Assembly: GCF_021462825.1 (NCBI RefSeq)
Contig: NZ_JAKEEB010000007.1
Span: forward strand, 62,001-126,000
Direction of reading: 5' to 3'
Source of the DNA: Streptomyces glomeratus
Lineage (GTDB): Bacteria > Actinomycetota > Actinomycetes > Streptomycetales > Streptomycetaceae
DNA: 64,000 bases
A program made the position numbers and the translations under genes. The notes under the pieces were generated by a model. The model was given only the letters and a program-made list of their open reading frames with translations. It had not been told where the DNA came from and made no database searches. How positions within the stretch are numbered: position 1 is the first letter of the stretch; every line of letters begins with the position of its first letter. Below are positions 1 to 8,366 of this stretch, in pieces.

Positions 1-1442
1 GCCGCGATCAGCAGCGCCCGCCGTACGATCGGCAGGTCGACCTCGCGCCACACCCGCCACGGCGAGGCTCCGAGCACCGCGGCCGCCTCCCGCAGCCGCT
101 CGTCCACGGCGCGCAGCACGGGCAGCATGGTGCGTACCACGAAGGGGGCGCCCACCAGCGCCTGCGCGAGCGGTACCAGGATCCAGGAACCGCGCAGATC
201 CAGCGGCGGCTTGTCCAGCGAGATCAGGAACCCGAAGCCGACGGTCACGGCGGACACGCCCAGCGGCAGCATCAGCAGCGCGTCGAAGCCCCTCACCAGG
301 CGGCCGGCGTCCCGGCGGGCGAGGGCCGCGGCGGCGAGGGAGCCGATCAGCACGGCGATGACGGTGGCGGCGACGGCGTAGGCGAGGGAGTTGCCGATCG
401 CGTTGATCGGCGCGACGAGGAAGGTCCCGCCGTCCGCGTGCGTCAGGGCCTCGTAGTACGCGAACCCGGGCGCGTCGAGTGACCGCCCGACCAGCACGGC
501 GAGCGGCAGGACGAGCAGGACGGCGACGGTGACGAGGACCGAGCCGAGCAGCGCCCACTGGGCGGCACCGCGCGGTCTGCGCGCCGTGCGGGACGCGTCG
601 ACCAGCCGCAGCGCACTCTCTCGGCGGCGCACCGTCCAGGCGTGCAGCACCAGTATCCCGCCCACCGCAAGGAACTGGGCGATCGTCAGCACGGCGGCCG
701 TGGACAGGTCGAAGATCTCCGAGGTCTGCCGGTAGATCTCCACCTCCAGGGTGGAGAAGGCCGGGCCGCCCAGGATCTGCACCACCCCGAACGAGGTGAA
801 CGTGAACAGGAAGACCATGAGGGCGGCGGCGGCCACGGCCGGGCCCAGAGCGGGCAGCGTCACCTTCCGCCAGGCGGTGCCGCGGGAGGCTCCGAGTACG
901 CGTGCGGCCTCCTCCTGACGCGGGTCGAGCTGCGCCCACAGGCCGCCGACCGTCCGGACGACGACCGCGTAGTTGAAGAAGACATGGGCGAGCAGGATGG
1001 CCCATACGGTCGTGTCGAGCCGGACGCCCCACAGGTCGTCGAGGAGTCCGCCACGGCCGACGAGTGCCAGGAACGCCGTGCCGACGACCACCGTGGGCAG
1101 CACGAACGGCACGGTGACCACCGCGCGCAGCACCTGCTTGCCGGGGAAGTCCAGGCGGGCGAAGACGTAGGCGCCGGGCATCGCCACCAGCAGGGTGAGG
1201 GCCGTGGAGGCGAGCGCCTGCCAGGTGGTGAACCACAGCACATGCCGGATGTCGGGCTGTGCGAGCACCTGTGTGAGGCGGCCGAGGCGCCACACCCCGT
1301 CGACGCGCAGACCGCGCGTGACGATCGCGGCGACGGGATAGGCGAAGAAGACCGCGAAGAACACGGCCGGCAGGGCCATGAGCCCGAACCGCGCCGCACC
1401 TCCGCGGCTCTTCGGGGCTACTTCAGTACGAGCGACGTCCAC
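1..1442 (-). CDS. ABC transporter permease, thiamine type (ThiP-like), 3' end outside window
   Basis: Integral-membrane permease of an importer, probably for thiamine or a derivative. About 480 codons are visible and the reading frame runs off the left window edge, so the C-terminus is missing. Long hydrophobic segments form two repeated permease halves. Each half carries an EAA-type loop that contacts the ATPase: EEAARVLGASRGTAWRKV near residues 175-195 and REAAAVLGASPWRVWREV near 450-470. This double arrangement is typical of the ThiP/FbpB class. I place the start at a GTG at 1442, overlapping the binding-protein gene by 25 bp; an ATG at 1379 is the alternative. The ATPase gene is expected just beyond position 1. 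An iron(III) permease of the same class is possible, but the riboswitch upstream of the operon favours thiamine. Confidence 0.85.
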   Translation of the reverse strand, partial: MDVARTEVAPKSRGGAARFGLMALPAVFFAVFFAYPVAAIVTRGLRVDGVWRLGRLTQVLAQPDIRHVLWFTTWQALASTALTLLVAMPGAYVFARLDFPGKQVLRAVVTVPFVLPTVVVGTAFLALVGRGGLLDDLWGVRLDTTVWAILLAHVFFNYAVVVRTVGGLWAQLDPRQEEAARVLGASRGTAWRKVTLPALGPAVAAAALMVFLFTFTSFGVVQILGGPAFSTLEVEIYRQTSEIFDLSTAAVLTIAQFLAVGGILVLHAWTVRRRESALRLVDASRTARRPRGAAQWALLGSVLVTVAVLLVLPLAVLVGRSLDAPGFAYYEALTHADGGTFLVAPINAIGNSLAYAVAATVIAVLIGSLAAAALARRDAGRLVRGFDALLMLPLGVSAVTVGFGFLISLDKPPLDLRGSWILVPLAQALVGAPFVVRTMLPVLRAVDERLREAAAVLGASPWRVWREVDLPIVRRALLIA

Positions 1443-2539
1443 GACCTGACCCACTGGTCACGGTTGGCGGCGATCTTCGCCGGGGCCATGGTCGCGGGGT
1501 GCTCGGCCGCGGGCCCGTACTCGGTGAATTCGGCGGGCACCCGCGCGCCCTGCACGACCGGGTAGACGTACATGTTGAACGGCATGTCCTCCTGGAACGT
1601 CCTGCTGATCAGGAAGTCGAGGAACGCCTTGGCGCCCTTGGGGTTGTGAGCGTTGCTCAGCAGGCCCGCGAACTCGATCTGGCGGAAGCAGGTGCCGGTG
1701 GCGACGCCGGTCGGCGCGGTCTTGGGCCGCGGTTTGGCGTAGACGACCTCGGCGGGCGGCGAGGAGGCGTAGGAGACGACGAGCGGCCGGTCGCCCCCGG
1801 CCTTGCGGCCCGCGGCCGAACCCGAGAACTCCTGCTCGTAGGCCTGCTGCCAGCCGTCGACCACCTTGACGCCGTTGTCCCTGAGCTTCTTCCAGTAGCC
1901 CTGCCAGCCTCCCGCGCCTGCGGCTCCGCCCGAGCGGGAGGTGGCCCCGTCGCCGTAGCGGGCGGCGGTGCCCAGCAGGAAGCCGAGGCCCGGCGAGGAC
2001 GTGGAGGCGTTCTCGGTGACGAGAAGGTTCCGGTAGGCGGGCTTGGTGAGGTCGTCGAAGGAGGCGGGCGGGGCGAGCTTGTGGTCGGCGAAGTACTTCT
2101 TGTCGTAGTTGACGCAGATGTCGCCGTAGTCGACGGGCGTGACGCGGTGCTTGTCCTTGTCGAGCTGGTACTGCGCGCCGACCCGGTCCAGTCCCTCGGC
2201 CGTGTACGGCTGGAACAGACCGTTGTCGAGCGCCCGGGACAGCAGCGTGTTGTCGACGCCGAAGAAGACGTCGCCCTGCGGATTGTCCTTGGTGAGGATC
2301 GCCTTGTTGACGGCCTGTCCCGCGTCGCCGTCGGGGAGGACCCTGACCCGGTAACCGGACTCCTTCTCGAACGCCGCGATGACGCTCTTGGAGGCGGCCC
2401 ACGCGTCGTGGCTGACAACGGTCACGGTCTTCGGGTCGCCACCGCTGCCGCCGGTGGAGCCGGACGATCCGCATGCGGACAGCGTGATCAGGCCCAGCCC
2501 GACGGCTACGGCCGCCAACTGCCTGCGGGTGATGCTCAC
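1418..2539 (-). CDS. thiamine-type ABC transporter substrate-binding lipoprotein (ThiB-like)
   Basis: Extracellular solute-binding lipoprotein of 373 residues that should capture the substrate for the adjacent permease. The N-terminus has a twin-arginine n-region (TRRQLA), a hydrophobic core and a lipobox LSAC with Cys23. A Gly/Ser-rich linker follows, then an extracellular binding-protein fold of the ThiB/iron family (VTVVSHDAWAASK, GDICVNYDKKYF). The GTG start at 2539 has AGGAGG seven bases upstream. The gene lies directly downstream of a TPP riboswitch and overlaps the permease gene. The riboswitch is the main reason for choosing thiamine over iron as substrate; residue-level specificity cannot be judged by eye. 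Confidence 0.88.
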   Translation of the reverse strand: MSITRRQLAAVAVGLGLITLSACGSSGSTGGSGGDPKTVTVVSHDAWAASKSVIAAFEKESGYRVRVLPDGDAGQAVNKAILTKDNPQGDVFFGVDNTLLSRALDNGLFQPYTAEGLDRVGAQYQLDKDKHRVTPVDYGDICVNYDKKYFADHKLAPPASFDDLTKPAYRNLLVTENASTSSPGLGFLLGTAARYGDGATSRSGGAAGAGGWQGYWKKLRDNGVKVVDGWQQAYEQEFSGSAAGRKAGGDRPLVVSYASSPPAEVVYAKPRPKTAPTGVATGTCFRQIEFAGLLSNAHNPKGAKAFLDFLISRTFQEDMPFNMYVYPVVQGARVPAEFTEYGPAAEHPATMAPAKIAANRDQWVRSWTSLVLK

Positions 2540-2574
2540 TGAATTCCTCCTGGAGGTGACCAGGAAGAGACGCG

Positions 2575-2611
2575 GCCCTGCCCGGGAGCCCCGAAGGGTC
2601 CCGGGCAGGGC
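2575..2611 (-). terminator. GC-rich hairpin between TPP aptamer and thiB-like gene
   Basis: Inverted repeat with arms CCCTGCCCGGGA and its complement around a short loop. It lies between the TPP aptamer and the Shine-Dalgarno of the binding-protein gene, where a riboswitch expression platform is expected. No U-tract follows, so it may be a U-less actinobacterial terminator or a structure affecting translation. Confidence 0.6.
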
Positions 2612-2631
2612 GCAACAGCTCGAGTGAAGAC

Positions 2632-2718
2632 CGAACTTCCTACCCAGAATGACCTGGGCGAGGTTCAGAGGGTCTGCGGGCTCTCCCGCACTCTCAGCGC
2701 TGTGGCGCTCCCCTGTCG
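2632..2718 (-). promoter_or_regulatory. TPP (THI-element) riboswitch
   Basis: Read on the minus strand, this leader contains the conserved thiamine-pyrophosphate aptamer blocks in order. CTGAGAGT is followed by a small GC hairpin, then ACCCTCTGAACCT, then CAGGTCATTCTGGGTAGGAAG. These match the THI-box consensus (CUGAGA, ACCCU..GAACCU, the CUGG..AAU..CCAG stem and GUAGGGA). Binding of TPP should reduce expression of the downstream transporter genes. No other gene lies between it and the binding-protein start. Confidence 0.9.
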
Positions 2719-2760
2719 GAATATGAAGATATACCTGTGATGATATGGACGGCCTTCAGA

Positions 2761-3867
2761 CTACCGCTCGGTGGCCGCCAGCTGACCACACGCTCCGTCG
2801 ATCTCCTGACCCCGGGTGTCCCGGACGGTCACCGGCACCCCATGGGCGGCGATCGCCTCGACGAACGCCTTCTCGTCCTCGGGCCGTGACGCGGTCCACT
2901 TGGAGCCGGGCGTCGGATTGAGCGGGATCAGATTGACGTGGACGGGCTTGCCCTTGAGCAGTCGGCCGAGCCGATCGCCGCGCCACGCCTGGTCGTTGAT
3001 GTCCCGGATCAGGGCGTACTCGATGGACAGCCGACGCCCCGACTTCTCGACGTACTCGAACCCGGCGTCGAGGACCTCCCGCACCTTCCACCGCGTGTTG
3101 ACGGGCACGAGGGTGTCGCGCAGCTCGTCGTCCGGCGCGTGCAGGGAGATGGCGAGGCGGCACTTGAAGCCCTCGTCGGCGAAGCGGTGGATGGCCGGCA
3201 CCAGCCCGACGGTCGACACGGTGATCCCGCGCTGTGAGAGCCCGAGCCCGTCCGGCGCGGGGTCGGTGAGGGCGCGGATGGCGCCGACGACTCGCTTGTA
3301 GTTGGCGAGGGGCTCGCCCATGCCCATGAACACGATGTTGGACAGCCGTGCCGGGCCGCCGGGGATCTCACCGTCGCGCAGCGCCCGCATGCCGTCCACG
3401 ATCTGGTGCACGATCTCCGCGGTGGACAGGTTGCGGTCCAGGCCGGCCTGGCCGGTGGCGCAGAACGGGCAGTTCATGCCGCAGCCCGCCTGGGAGCTGA
3501 TGCACATGGTGACCCGGTCGGGGTAGCGCATCAGCACGGACTCCACCAGCGTCCCGTCGAACAGCCGCCACAGCGTCTTCCGGGTGGTGTCCTGGTCGGT
3601 CGACAGATGCCGTACGACCGTCATCAGCTCCGGCAGCAGCGCCTCCTGGAGCCTGCCGCGCGAGGAGGCGGGAATGTCGGTCCACTGCTCCGGGTCGTGC
3701 GAGAACCGCGCGAAGTAGTGCTGCGAGAGCTGCTTGGCGCGGAACGGCTTCTCACCGATCGCGGCGACCGCCTCCTTGCGCTCGGCGGGCGTGAGATCGG
3801 CAAGATGCCGCGGCGGGGTCTTGGCTCCGCGCGGCGCGACGAAAGTGAGTTCTCCGGGCTTAGGCAT
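2761..3867 (-). CDS. rlmN: 23S rRNA (adenine2503-C2)-methyltransferase RlmN
   Basis: Radical-SAM enzyme that methylates C2 of A2503 in 23S rRNA, and of A37 in some tRNAs. The 368 residues are the usual length. The 4Fe-4S motif CGMNCPFC places cluster cysteines at 129, 133 and 136. The conserved catalytic cysteines appear as Cys122 (MCISSQ) and Cys360 (GACGQL). Other family blocks include [11 protein letters not shown] and ALIRDIND. It starts with ATG at 3867 and stands alone on the minus strand. Nothing is odd about it. Confidence 0.96.
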   Translation of the reverse strand: MPKPGELTFVAPRGAKTPPRHLADLTPAERKEAVAAIGEKPFRAKQLSQHYFARFSHDPEQWTDIPASSRGRLQEALLPELMTVVRHLSTDQDTTRKTLWRLFDGTLVESVLMRYPDRVTMCISSQAGCGMNCPFCATGQAGLDRNLSTAEIVHQIVDGMRALRDGEIPGGPARLSNIVFMGMGEPLANYKRVVGAIRALTDPAPDGLGLSQRGITVSTVGLVPAIHRFADEGFKCRLAISLHAPDDELRDTLVPVNTRWKVREVLDAGFEYVEKSGRRLSIEYALIRDINDQAWRGDRLGRLLKGKPVHVNLIPLNPTPGSKWTASRPEDEKAFVEAIAAHGVPVTVRDTRGQEIDGACGQLAATER

Positions 3868-4219
3868 GGCCTTATCAGTGTCGCAGATCCATCTGTGTGC
3901 CCTGGGCCTCAGTCGTACGCGGTGATCGCCGTCGGTCGTCCCTGGCCGTCGCGGTCCTTCTCGGACGGCCCGGAGACGGCCCGGCCCACGGAACTCTGAG
4001 CGCGTGCCGTCAAAGGCTGGGCGGGCCCGGTGGCGTCCAAGGCGGGCCGGTCATCAGTCCCAGCCGTCCACCTCCGCGCCCTCCCGAGCAGGCAACTCAA
4101 GCTTCGATGTCACGAACCTACCGGCCACCGATCTTGGGTGACAACGCTCAGCCTCCGCTGCCACAGAACACCAGGGCCCATGATGCTCCCGCATAGGCGC
4201 ACCCCCTAGAATCGAACAT
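3868..4219. other. divergent intergenic region between rlmN and the DUF6233 gene
   Basis: This 352-bp stretch has no convincing gene of normal size. It should hold the rlmN promoter and the promoter of the downstream plus-strand gene; a TAGAAT -10-like hexamer sits at 4207-4212. On the minus strand a very short open frame (GTG 4128 or 4113, stop 4054) would encode a peptide ending in EGAEVDGWD. I do not claim that it is expressed. Confidence 0.5.
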
Positions 4220-4573
4220 GTGAACGACACTCCGCCGTCTCGTCTGGAGCTGCTGCGCTTCGCGCGCCGTGTTGTGGTCCAGCAGGCGACGGCGGCACTG
4301 GCACAGCTCGACCGTTGGATCACCGAGGAACAGCGCCGAGAGGCGGAGCACCGTCGAGCCCAGGAGATGCGCCCGCCTCCCCCTGAGTGGCTGATCGAGC
4401 GGGGCCTGAACAAGGACAACCTGGTGGCGGTGCACGTAGGCGACTGCTGGACGGTACGTAAGAGCAGCCGGTGCATCGGCGTCTCGCGGGTGCAGGCACT
4501 GGATGCGTTGCGCCGGCAGGTGCCGGCGTGCCCGCACTGCCGTGCGGATTCCGCGCTCGGCTTCATGGAGTAG
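4220..4573 (+). CDS. DUF6233 family protein
   Basis: Small protein of 117 residues, of a Streptomyces family I recognise as DUF6233; the function is unknown. The N-terminal half is helical and charged (RLELLRFARRVVVQQATAAL). The middle has PEWLIERGL followed by a region resembling a small strand domain (AVHVGDCWTV). The C-terminus has a CxxC pair (ACPHCRAD) that could bind a metal. It starts with GTG at 4220. A TAGAAT hexamer ends 7 bases before the start and there is no Shine-Dalgarno, so the mRNA may be leaderless. It is followed by a long perfect hairpin. Confidence 0.8.
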   Translation: MNDTPPSRLELLRFARRVVVQQATAALAQLDRWITEEQRREAEHRRAQEMRPPPPEWLIERGLNKDNLVAVHVGDCWTVRKSSRCIGVSRVQALDALRRQVPACPHCRADSALGFME

Positions 4574-4704
4574 ACCCCCGGGATCCTTCGACCACCGCGA
4601 CAACCAGAGGGCTGTTCACCGCACAGCGCTACCGCGCCGGTCGGCGCGAAGATCGTGGTCCACGCCTGATCCCGCAGAGACATCGAACTTACTGAAATCG
4701 AACC

Positions 4705-4749
4705 CGTGATGTCGGCGATGGCGCTCCTGCGGCCATCGCCGACATCACG
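4705..4749. terminator. bidirectional hairpin between convergent genes
   Basis: Perfect inverted repeat with 18-bp arms (CGTGATGTCGGCGATGGC and its complement) and a 9-base loop. It sits between the convergent DUF6233 and alpha/beta-hydrolase genes and probably terminates both. No U-tract is present on either side. Confidence 0.75.
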
Positions 4750-4769
4750 TGTAGGCCGCCGGGTCGGCG

Positions 4770-5699
4770 TCAGTGGACCGGTTCGAGATGGTCGGCACCC
4801 GGGCGCCCGGCGCTCAGGTGGGCGGTGAGGAAGCGGGCGGCGCGGTCGAGTGCGGCGTCCGCCTCGTCGAGGCGGCCGTAGTGGTGCTGGAAGACGTGGG
4901 GGAGGCCGGGGCCGACTTCGAGCGTGACCTCGACGCCGTCGGCTCCCGCGCGGCCGGCCAGCCGGACCGCGTCGTCGAGGAGCACCTCGTTCGCCCCGAC
5001 CTGCACGAGGAGTGGGGGCAGTCCGGTGAGGTCGGCGAACACCGGACTGGCCAGGGGATGCGCCCTGTCGCCTGCGCCGACGTAGAGATCGGCGTAGGCG
5101 TGCACGTCGGCCTCTGTGAAAATGGGGTCGGCGCTCTGCTTGGAACGGATGCTTCCGCCAGCGAGGGTGAGGTCGGCCCAAGGGGAGAAGACGACCACGG
5201 CGGCTGGTTGCGGCAGCCCGGCCTCCCGGGCGGCGAGCAGCGTGGCGATGCTCAATCCGCCACCGGCGGAGTCACCGGCCATGACGAGGTCCCGTGGGTC
5301 GGTGCCCGACGCCAGCAGCTCACGGTAGGCCGCGAGCCCGTCGTCGACAGCCGCGGGGAAAGGGTGCTCGGGCGCCAGCCGGTAATCCACCGACGTCGCG
5401 CGCAGCCCGGCGCGGCGGGCCAGTTCACCGACCAGCCCTGCGTGGGTGTCCGGTGAGCCGATGACGTAGCCGCCGCCGTGCAGGTAGAGCAGTCGGCCGC
5501 GGCCGGAGGCTTCGACCGGCTCCAGCTCCAGTATCGGCCGCCCGCCCAGGACGGCCCTGCGGGTGACCACGCCCTCCGGCGCGGGGCGGGTGACAGCCGC
5601 GGCGAAACCGCTGCGCTGCTCCTCGAGAGTGGGCCGCATCTCGCTGCGAGGGACGGAACGGAGTAGGGCGTCCAGGGCGTCGCGCTGCTGTCGGGACAT
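4770..5699 (-). CDS. alpha/beta hydrolase, hormone-sensitive-lipase type esterase
   Basis: Predicted cytoplasmic carboxylesterase of the HSL/acetyl-hydrolase group, 309 residues from ATG 5699. The oxyanion-hole motif HGGGY begins near residue 74. The nucleophile motif GDSAG has its Ser near residue 144. A late His (LPHVFQHHYG) and an Asp in the preceding block complete a likely triad. An in-frame ATG at 5747 would place the start inside a palindromic operator, so 5699 is preferred. It is divergent from a MarR regulator that probably controls it through the shared operators. The natural ester substrate cannot be inferred. Confidence 0.88.
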   Translation of the reverse strand: MSRQQRDALDALLRSVPRSEMRPTLEEQRSGFAAAVTRPAPEGVVTRRAVLGGRPILELEPVEASGRGRLLYLHGGGYVIGSPDTHAGLVGELARRAGLRATSVDYRLAPEHPFPAAVDDGLAAYRELLASGTDPRDLVMAGDSAGGGLSIATLLAAREAGLPQPAAVVVFSPWADLTLAGGSIRSKQSADPIFTEADVHAYADLYVGAGDRAHPLASPVFADLTGLPPLLVQVGANEVLLDDAVRLAGRAGADGVEVTLEVGPGLPHVFQHHYGRLDEADAALDRAARFLTAHLSAGRPGADHLEPVH

Positions 5700-5728
5700 G
5701 CGGGGCCTCCATGGGTCGGGTGCGAGGA

Positions 5729-5795
5729 TGGATTCCTGGGAATCCACCTACCTGACCCCAACCGGATTCCAAGGAAGATGATTCCTGGGAATCCA
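5729..5795. promoter_or_regulatory. duplicated palindromic operator, probable MarR binding sites
   Basis: Two near-identical palindromes, TGGATTCCTGGGAATCCA at 5729-5746 and TGATTCCTGGGAATCCA at 5779-5795, lie about 50 bp apart in the hydrolase/marR divergent region. A further half-like element GGATTCC lies between them at 5764-5770. Position and symmetry suit a dimeric MarR repressor controlling both genes. Confidence 0.75.
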
Positions 5796-5806
5796 TTGGA
5801 GCTAAT

Positions 5807-6262
5807 GTGAGCCACATCACCCCGATCTTCACCGATCTGGTCCGCGTCGAGACCCGGCTCTACAACGCGGTGAGCGCCCGGTTGCGCGCCGAACAAGGGC
5901 TGGGACTGGGACAGTTCGAGCTTTTGGAGATCATCGACCGCGTGCCGGGGTGCCGCGTGCTCGACATCGTCGGCGAACTGGCGATCACCGTGGGGGCCGT
6001 CAGCAAGGCGGTCGACCGGCTGGTGGCTGCGGGCTGGTGCCTGCGGGTCGCGCACCCCCAGGACCGCCGCTCGTCCGTCCTCCGCCTCACACCCGCGGGT
6101 GAGAAGCAGTTGTCCGCTTCCCGCCCCCTTGTCGAAAGCGAGCTCATCTCACTGACCGCGGCGGTTCCCCCCGATGACCTGGCCCGCATCGCCTCAACCC
6201 TGGCCATCCTTCGCGCAACCCTGGAGGCGGGCCCCACGGCCGACCGGAATGAGGGGACATGA
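5807..6262 (+). CDS. MarR family transcriptional regulator
   Basis: Winged-helix DNA-binding regulator of 151 residues. The helix-turn-helix is around VLDIVGELAITVGAVSKAVDRL, and the wing has the usual DRRSSVLRLTPAG pattern. Flanking helices would form the dimer interface. It starts with GTG at 5807. It is divergent from an alpha/beta hydrolase and separated from it by two copies of a palindrome. The likely role is autorepression plus repression of the hydrolase, relieved by an unidentified ligand. Confidence 0.9.
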   Translation: MSHITPIFTDLVRVETRLYNAVSARLRAEQGLGLGQFELLEIIDRVPGCRVLDIVGELAITVGAVSKAVDRLVAAGWCLRVAHPQDRRSSVLRLTPAGEKQLSASRPLVESELISLTAAVPPDDLARIASTLAILRATLEAGPTADRNEGT

Positions 6263-6428
6263 CCCGCGAAGGGCATCCGACCTGGCTCTGAGAAGACCTC
6301 AATGACTACCGGCCGTCGTTGACCTCTCTACGAGATACGGAGAGAACGGGCCGACAGGGCATGCCAAGTCCCACTCCGAGTGACAAGTCCGAGTCGCTCG
6401 GCACCTCGATCCACAGGCCAAGCTGCAG

Positions 6429-6465
6429 CGAGGGGCTCACCGTCCCGTGGACGGTGAGCCCCTCG
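6429..6465. terminator. hairpin between marR and cdsA
   Basis: Perfect 15-bp arms (CGAGGGGCTCACCGT and its complement, 6429-6443 and 6451-6465) with a 7-base loop, between the convergent marR and cdsA genes. It can serve as terminator in both directions. The rest of 6263-6517 shows no gene. Confidence 0.7.
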
Positions 6466-6517
6466 GCCACGACCGGACCGCGGATCCCCGGCGCGGGACG
6501 GTCCGTCAGCCGCTCCC

Positions 6518-7642
6518 TCAGCTGCTCCCGACGAAGAGCACCAGCAGCAGCCAGACCACCGGAGCGGTCGGAAGGAGCGAGTCGAGACGGTCCATGATCC
6601 CGCCGTGGCCCGGCAGCAGGGTGCCCATGTCCTTGATGCCCAGATCACGCTTGATCATGGACTCGCCCAGATCGCCCAGCGTGGCGCTGGCCGCGACCGC
6701 GAGGCCCAGCAGCAGGCCCTGCCACCACGAACCGCCGTCGATCAGATACTGCATGCACAGCGCGCCCGCCGCCATGGCGAAGGCCACCGCACCGACCAGG
6801 CCCTCGCGGGTCTTGCCGGGGCTGATGCGCGGGGCGAGCTTGTGCTTCCCGAACCGCCAGCCGACCGCATAGGCACCCGTGTCGCTGACGACCGTCAGGA
6901 GCAGGAAGGTCAGCACGCGCTGCGGGCCGTCGCCGGCCATCAGCATCATGGCGACGAATGTGGCCAGGAACGGCACGTAGAAAGCCGCGAAGACACCCGC
7001 CGTGACGTCCTTGAGATAGCCGTCCGGTGGTTCCGTCATGCGCCACACCAGCACCGCGAGCGCGGTCAGAGCCATCGCCACCCAGGCACCCTCGGCACCC
7101 CGGACATACCCGGCGACGACCATCGCCGCACCGCCGACCGCGAGCGGCACCAGGGGCGCCTTGATGCCCTTGCGCTCCTCCAGCCGCTTCGTCAGCTCCC
7201 ACAGCCCCACCACGACGGCGACCGCTATGACACCCACGAACACGGCCTTGACGATGAACAACGACACGACGATCACAACGCCGAGCCCGACCCCGACCCC
7301 TATGGCCGCACCCAGATCACGGCCCGCGCTCTTCTTCTGCGGTGCGGGCGCCGGCTGTGGGGCGTCGGGCATGGGCTCCGGATTCTGCGAGGCCGCCCAG
7401 TGGGACGGCGCCTGCGGCGTCTGGTTGCGGAACAAGGGGCCGCTCAGCCGAGCGGCCCCCCGGTCGTCATCCTGGTCTCCGCCTTGCGCGGGCACGTCGG
7501 GCACGATGGGCATGGGGCGAGTCTGCTGGGCGTCATGCGCATCGTACGCGGGACCCGCCGGGCCGGTCTCCCGGACCGGTCCCTCGTCGGCGGGCCCCCA
7601 ATACCCGGTCTGTGGCGGCGCCCCCCAGGAAGAGTCGTTCAT
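6518..7642 (-). CDS. cdsA: phosphatidate cytidylyltransferase CdsA
   Basis: Membrane enzyme that makes CDP-diacylglycerol from phosphatidate and CTP for phospholipid synthesis. It has 374 residues. A hydrophilic Pro/Gln-rich extension of about 110 residues precedes the membrane core (IGVGVGLGVVIVVSLFIV). The CDP-signature region contains SDTGAYAVGWRFGKHK and SPGKTREGLVGA. Its ATG overlaps the frr stop codon by one base (TGATG at 7644-7640), so translation is probably coupled. The disordered N-terminal extension is absent from enterobacterial CdsA. Confidence 0.95.
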   Translation of the reverse strand: MNDSSWGAPPQTGYWGPADEGPVRETGPAGPAYDAHDAQQTRPMPIVPDVPAQGGDQDDDRGAARLSGPLFRNQTPQAPSHWAASQNPEPMPDAPQPAPAPQKKSAGRDLGAAIGVGVGLGVVIVVSLFIVKAVFVGVIAVAVVVGLWELTKRLEERKGIKAPLVPLAVGGAAMVVAGYVRGAEGAWVAMALTALAVLVWRMTEPPDGYLKDVTAGVFAAFYVPFLATFVAMMLMAGDGPQRVLTFLLLTVVSDTGAYAVGWRFGKHKLAPRISPGKTREGLVGAVAFAMAAGALCMQYLIDGGSWWQGLLLGLAVAASATLGDLGESMIKRDLGIKDMGTLLPGHGGIMDRLDSLLPTAPVVWLLLVLFVGSS

Positions 7643-8199
7643 CAGACCTCGAGCAGCTCCGCTTCCTTGTGCTTGAGCAGCTCGTCCACCTGAGCGACGT
7701 ACTTCGCGGTGGTGTCGTCGAGCTCCTTCTCCGCACGGCGGCCCTCGTCCTCACCGACCTCGCCGTCCTTGACGAGCTTGTCGATGGCGTCCTTGGCCTT
7801 GCGGCGGACGGAGCGGATCGCGACCTTGGCGTCCTCGCCCTTGCCCTTGGCGACCTTGATGTACTCGCGGCGGCGCTCCTCGGTGAGCTCCGGGAACACC
7901 ACGCGGATGATGTTGCCGTCATTGCTCGGGTTGACGCCCAGGTCGGAGTCGCGGATCGCCTGCTCGATGTTGCGCAGCGCGCTCTTGTCGAACGGCGTCA
8001 CCACGGCCATGCGCGGCTCCGGCACCGAGAACGAGGCCAGCTGGTTGATCGGCGTCGGTGCGCCGTAGTAGTCGGCCACGATCTTGTTGAACATCGCCGG
8101 GTGCGCACGGCCGGTGCGGATCGCGGCGAAGTCCTCCTTGGCGACCACGACGGCCTTCTCCATCTTCTCCTCGGCCTCGAGGAGGGTCTCTTCGATCAC
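7642..8199 (-). CDS. frr: ribosome recycling factor
   Basis: Releases the post-termination ribosome together with EF-G. From GTG 8199 the product is 185 residues beginning [16 protein letters not shown], the usual length. AGGAG lies upstream, and a longer reading to 8241 is not supported by family length. Conserved blocks include [26 protein letters not shown] and [17 protein letters not shown]. It is encoded between pyrH and cdsA in the standard translation/lipid cluster. Confidence 0.96.
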   Translation of the reverse strand: MIEETLLEAEEKMEKAVVVAKEDFAAIRTGRAHPAMFNKIVADYYGAPTPINQLASFSVPEPRMAVVTPFDKSALRNIEQAIRDSDLGVNPSNDGNIIRVVFPELTEERRREYIKVAKGKGEDAKVAIRSVRRKAKDAIDKLVKDGEVGEDEGRRAEKELDDTTAKYVAQVDELLKHKEAELLEV

Positions 8200-8366
8200 C
8201 ACTTGCTCCTGCGTGTCTTGAGTAGGCCCGGCAGCTGTCACTCGTCGGTCACGCGGCCGGCTGCGTCGCGTCTTCTTCCTGCACGGTTCCGGACCGGCAG
8301 GTCATTGTCCATCCCCCGGCCAGGGTCCGTCGCCCCGACGGGCGCCCCGGACGGGTCGGCGTCCGG

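Noticed and set aside
1499..2542. Long plus-strand open frame opposite the thiB-like gene
   Set aside because: Antisense shadow of a GC-rich gene; its predicted product is repetitive Gly/Arg/Val with no family resemblance.
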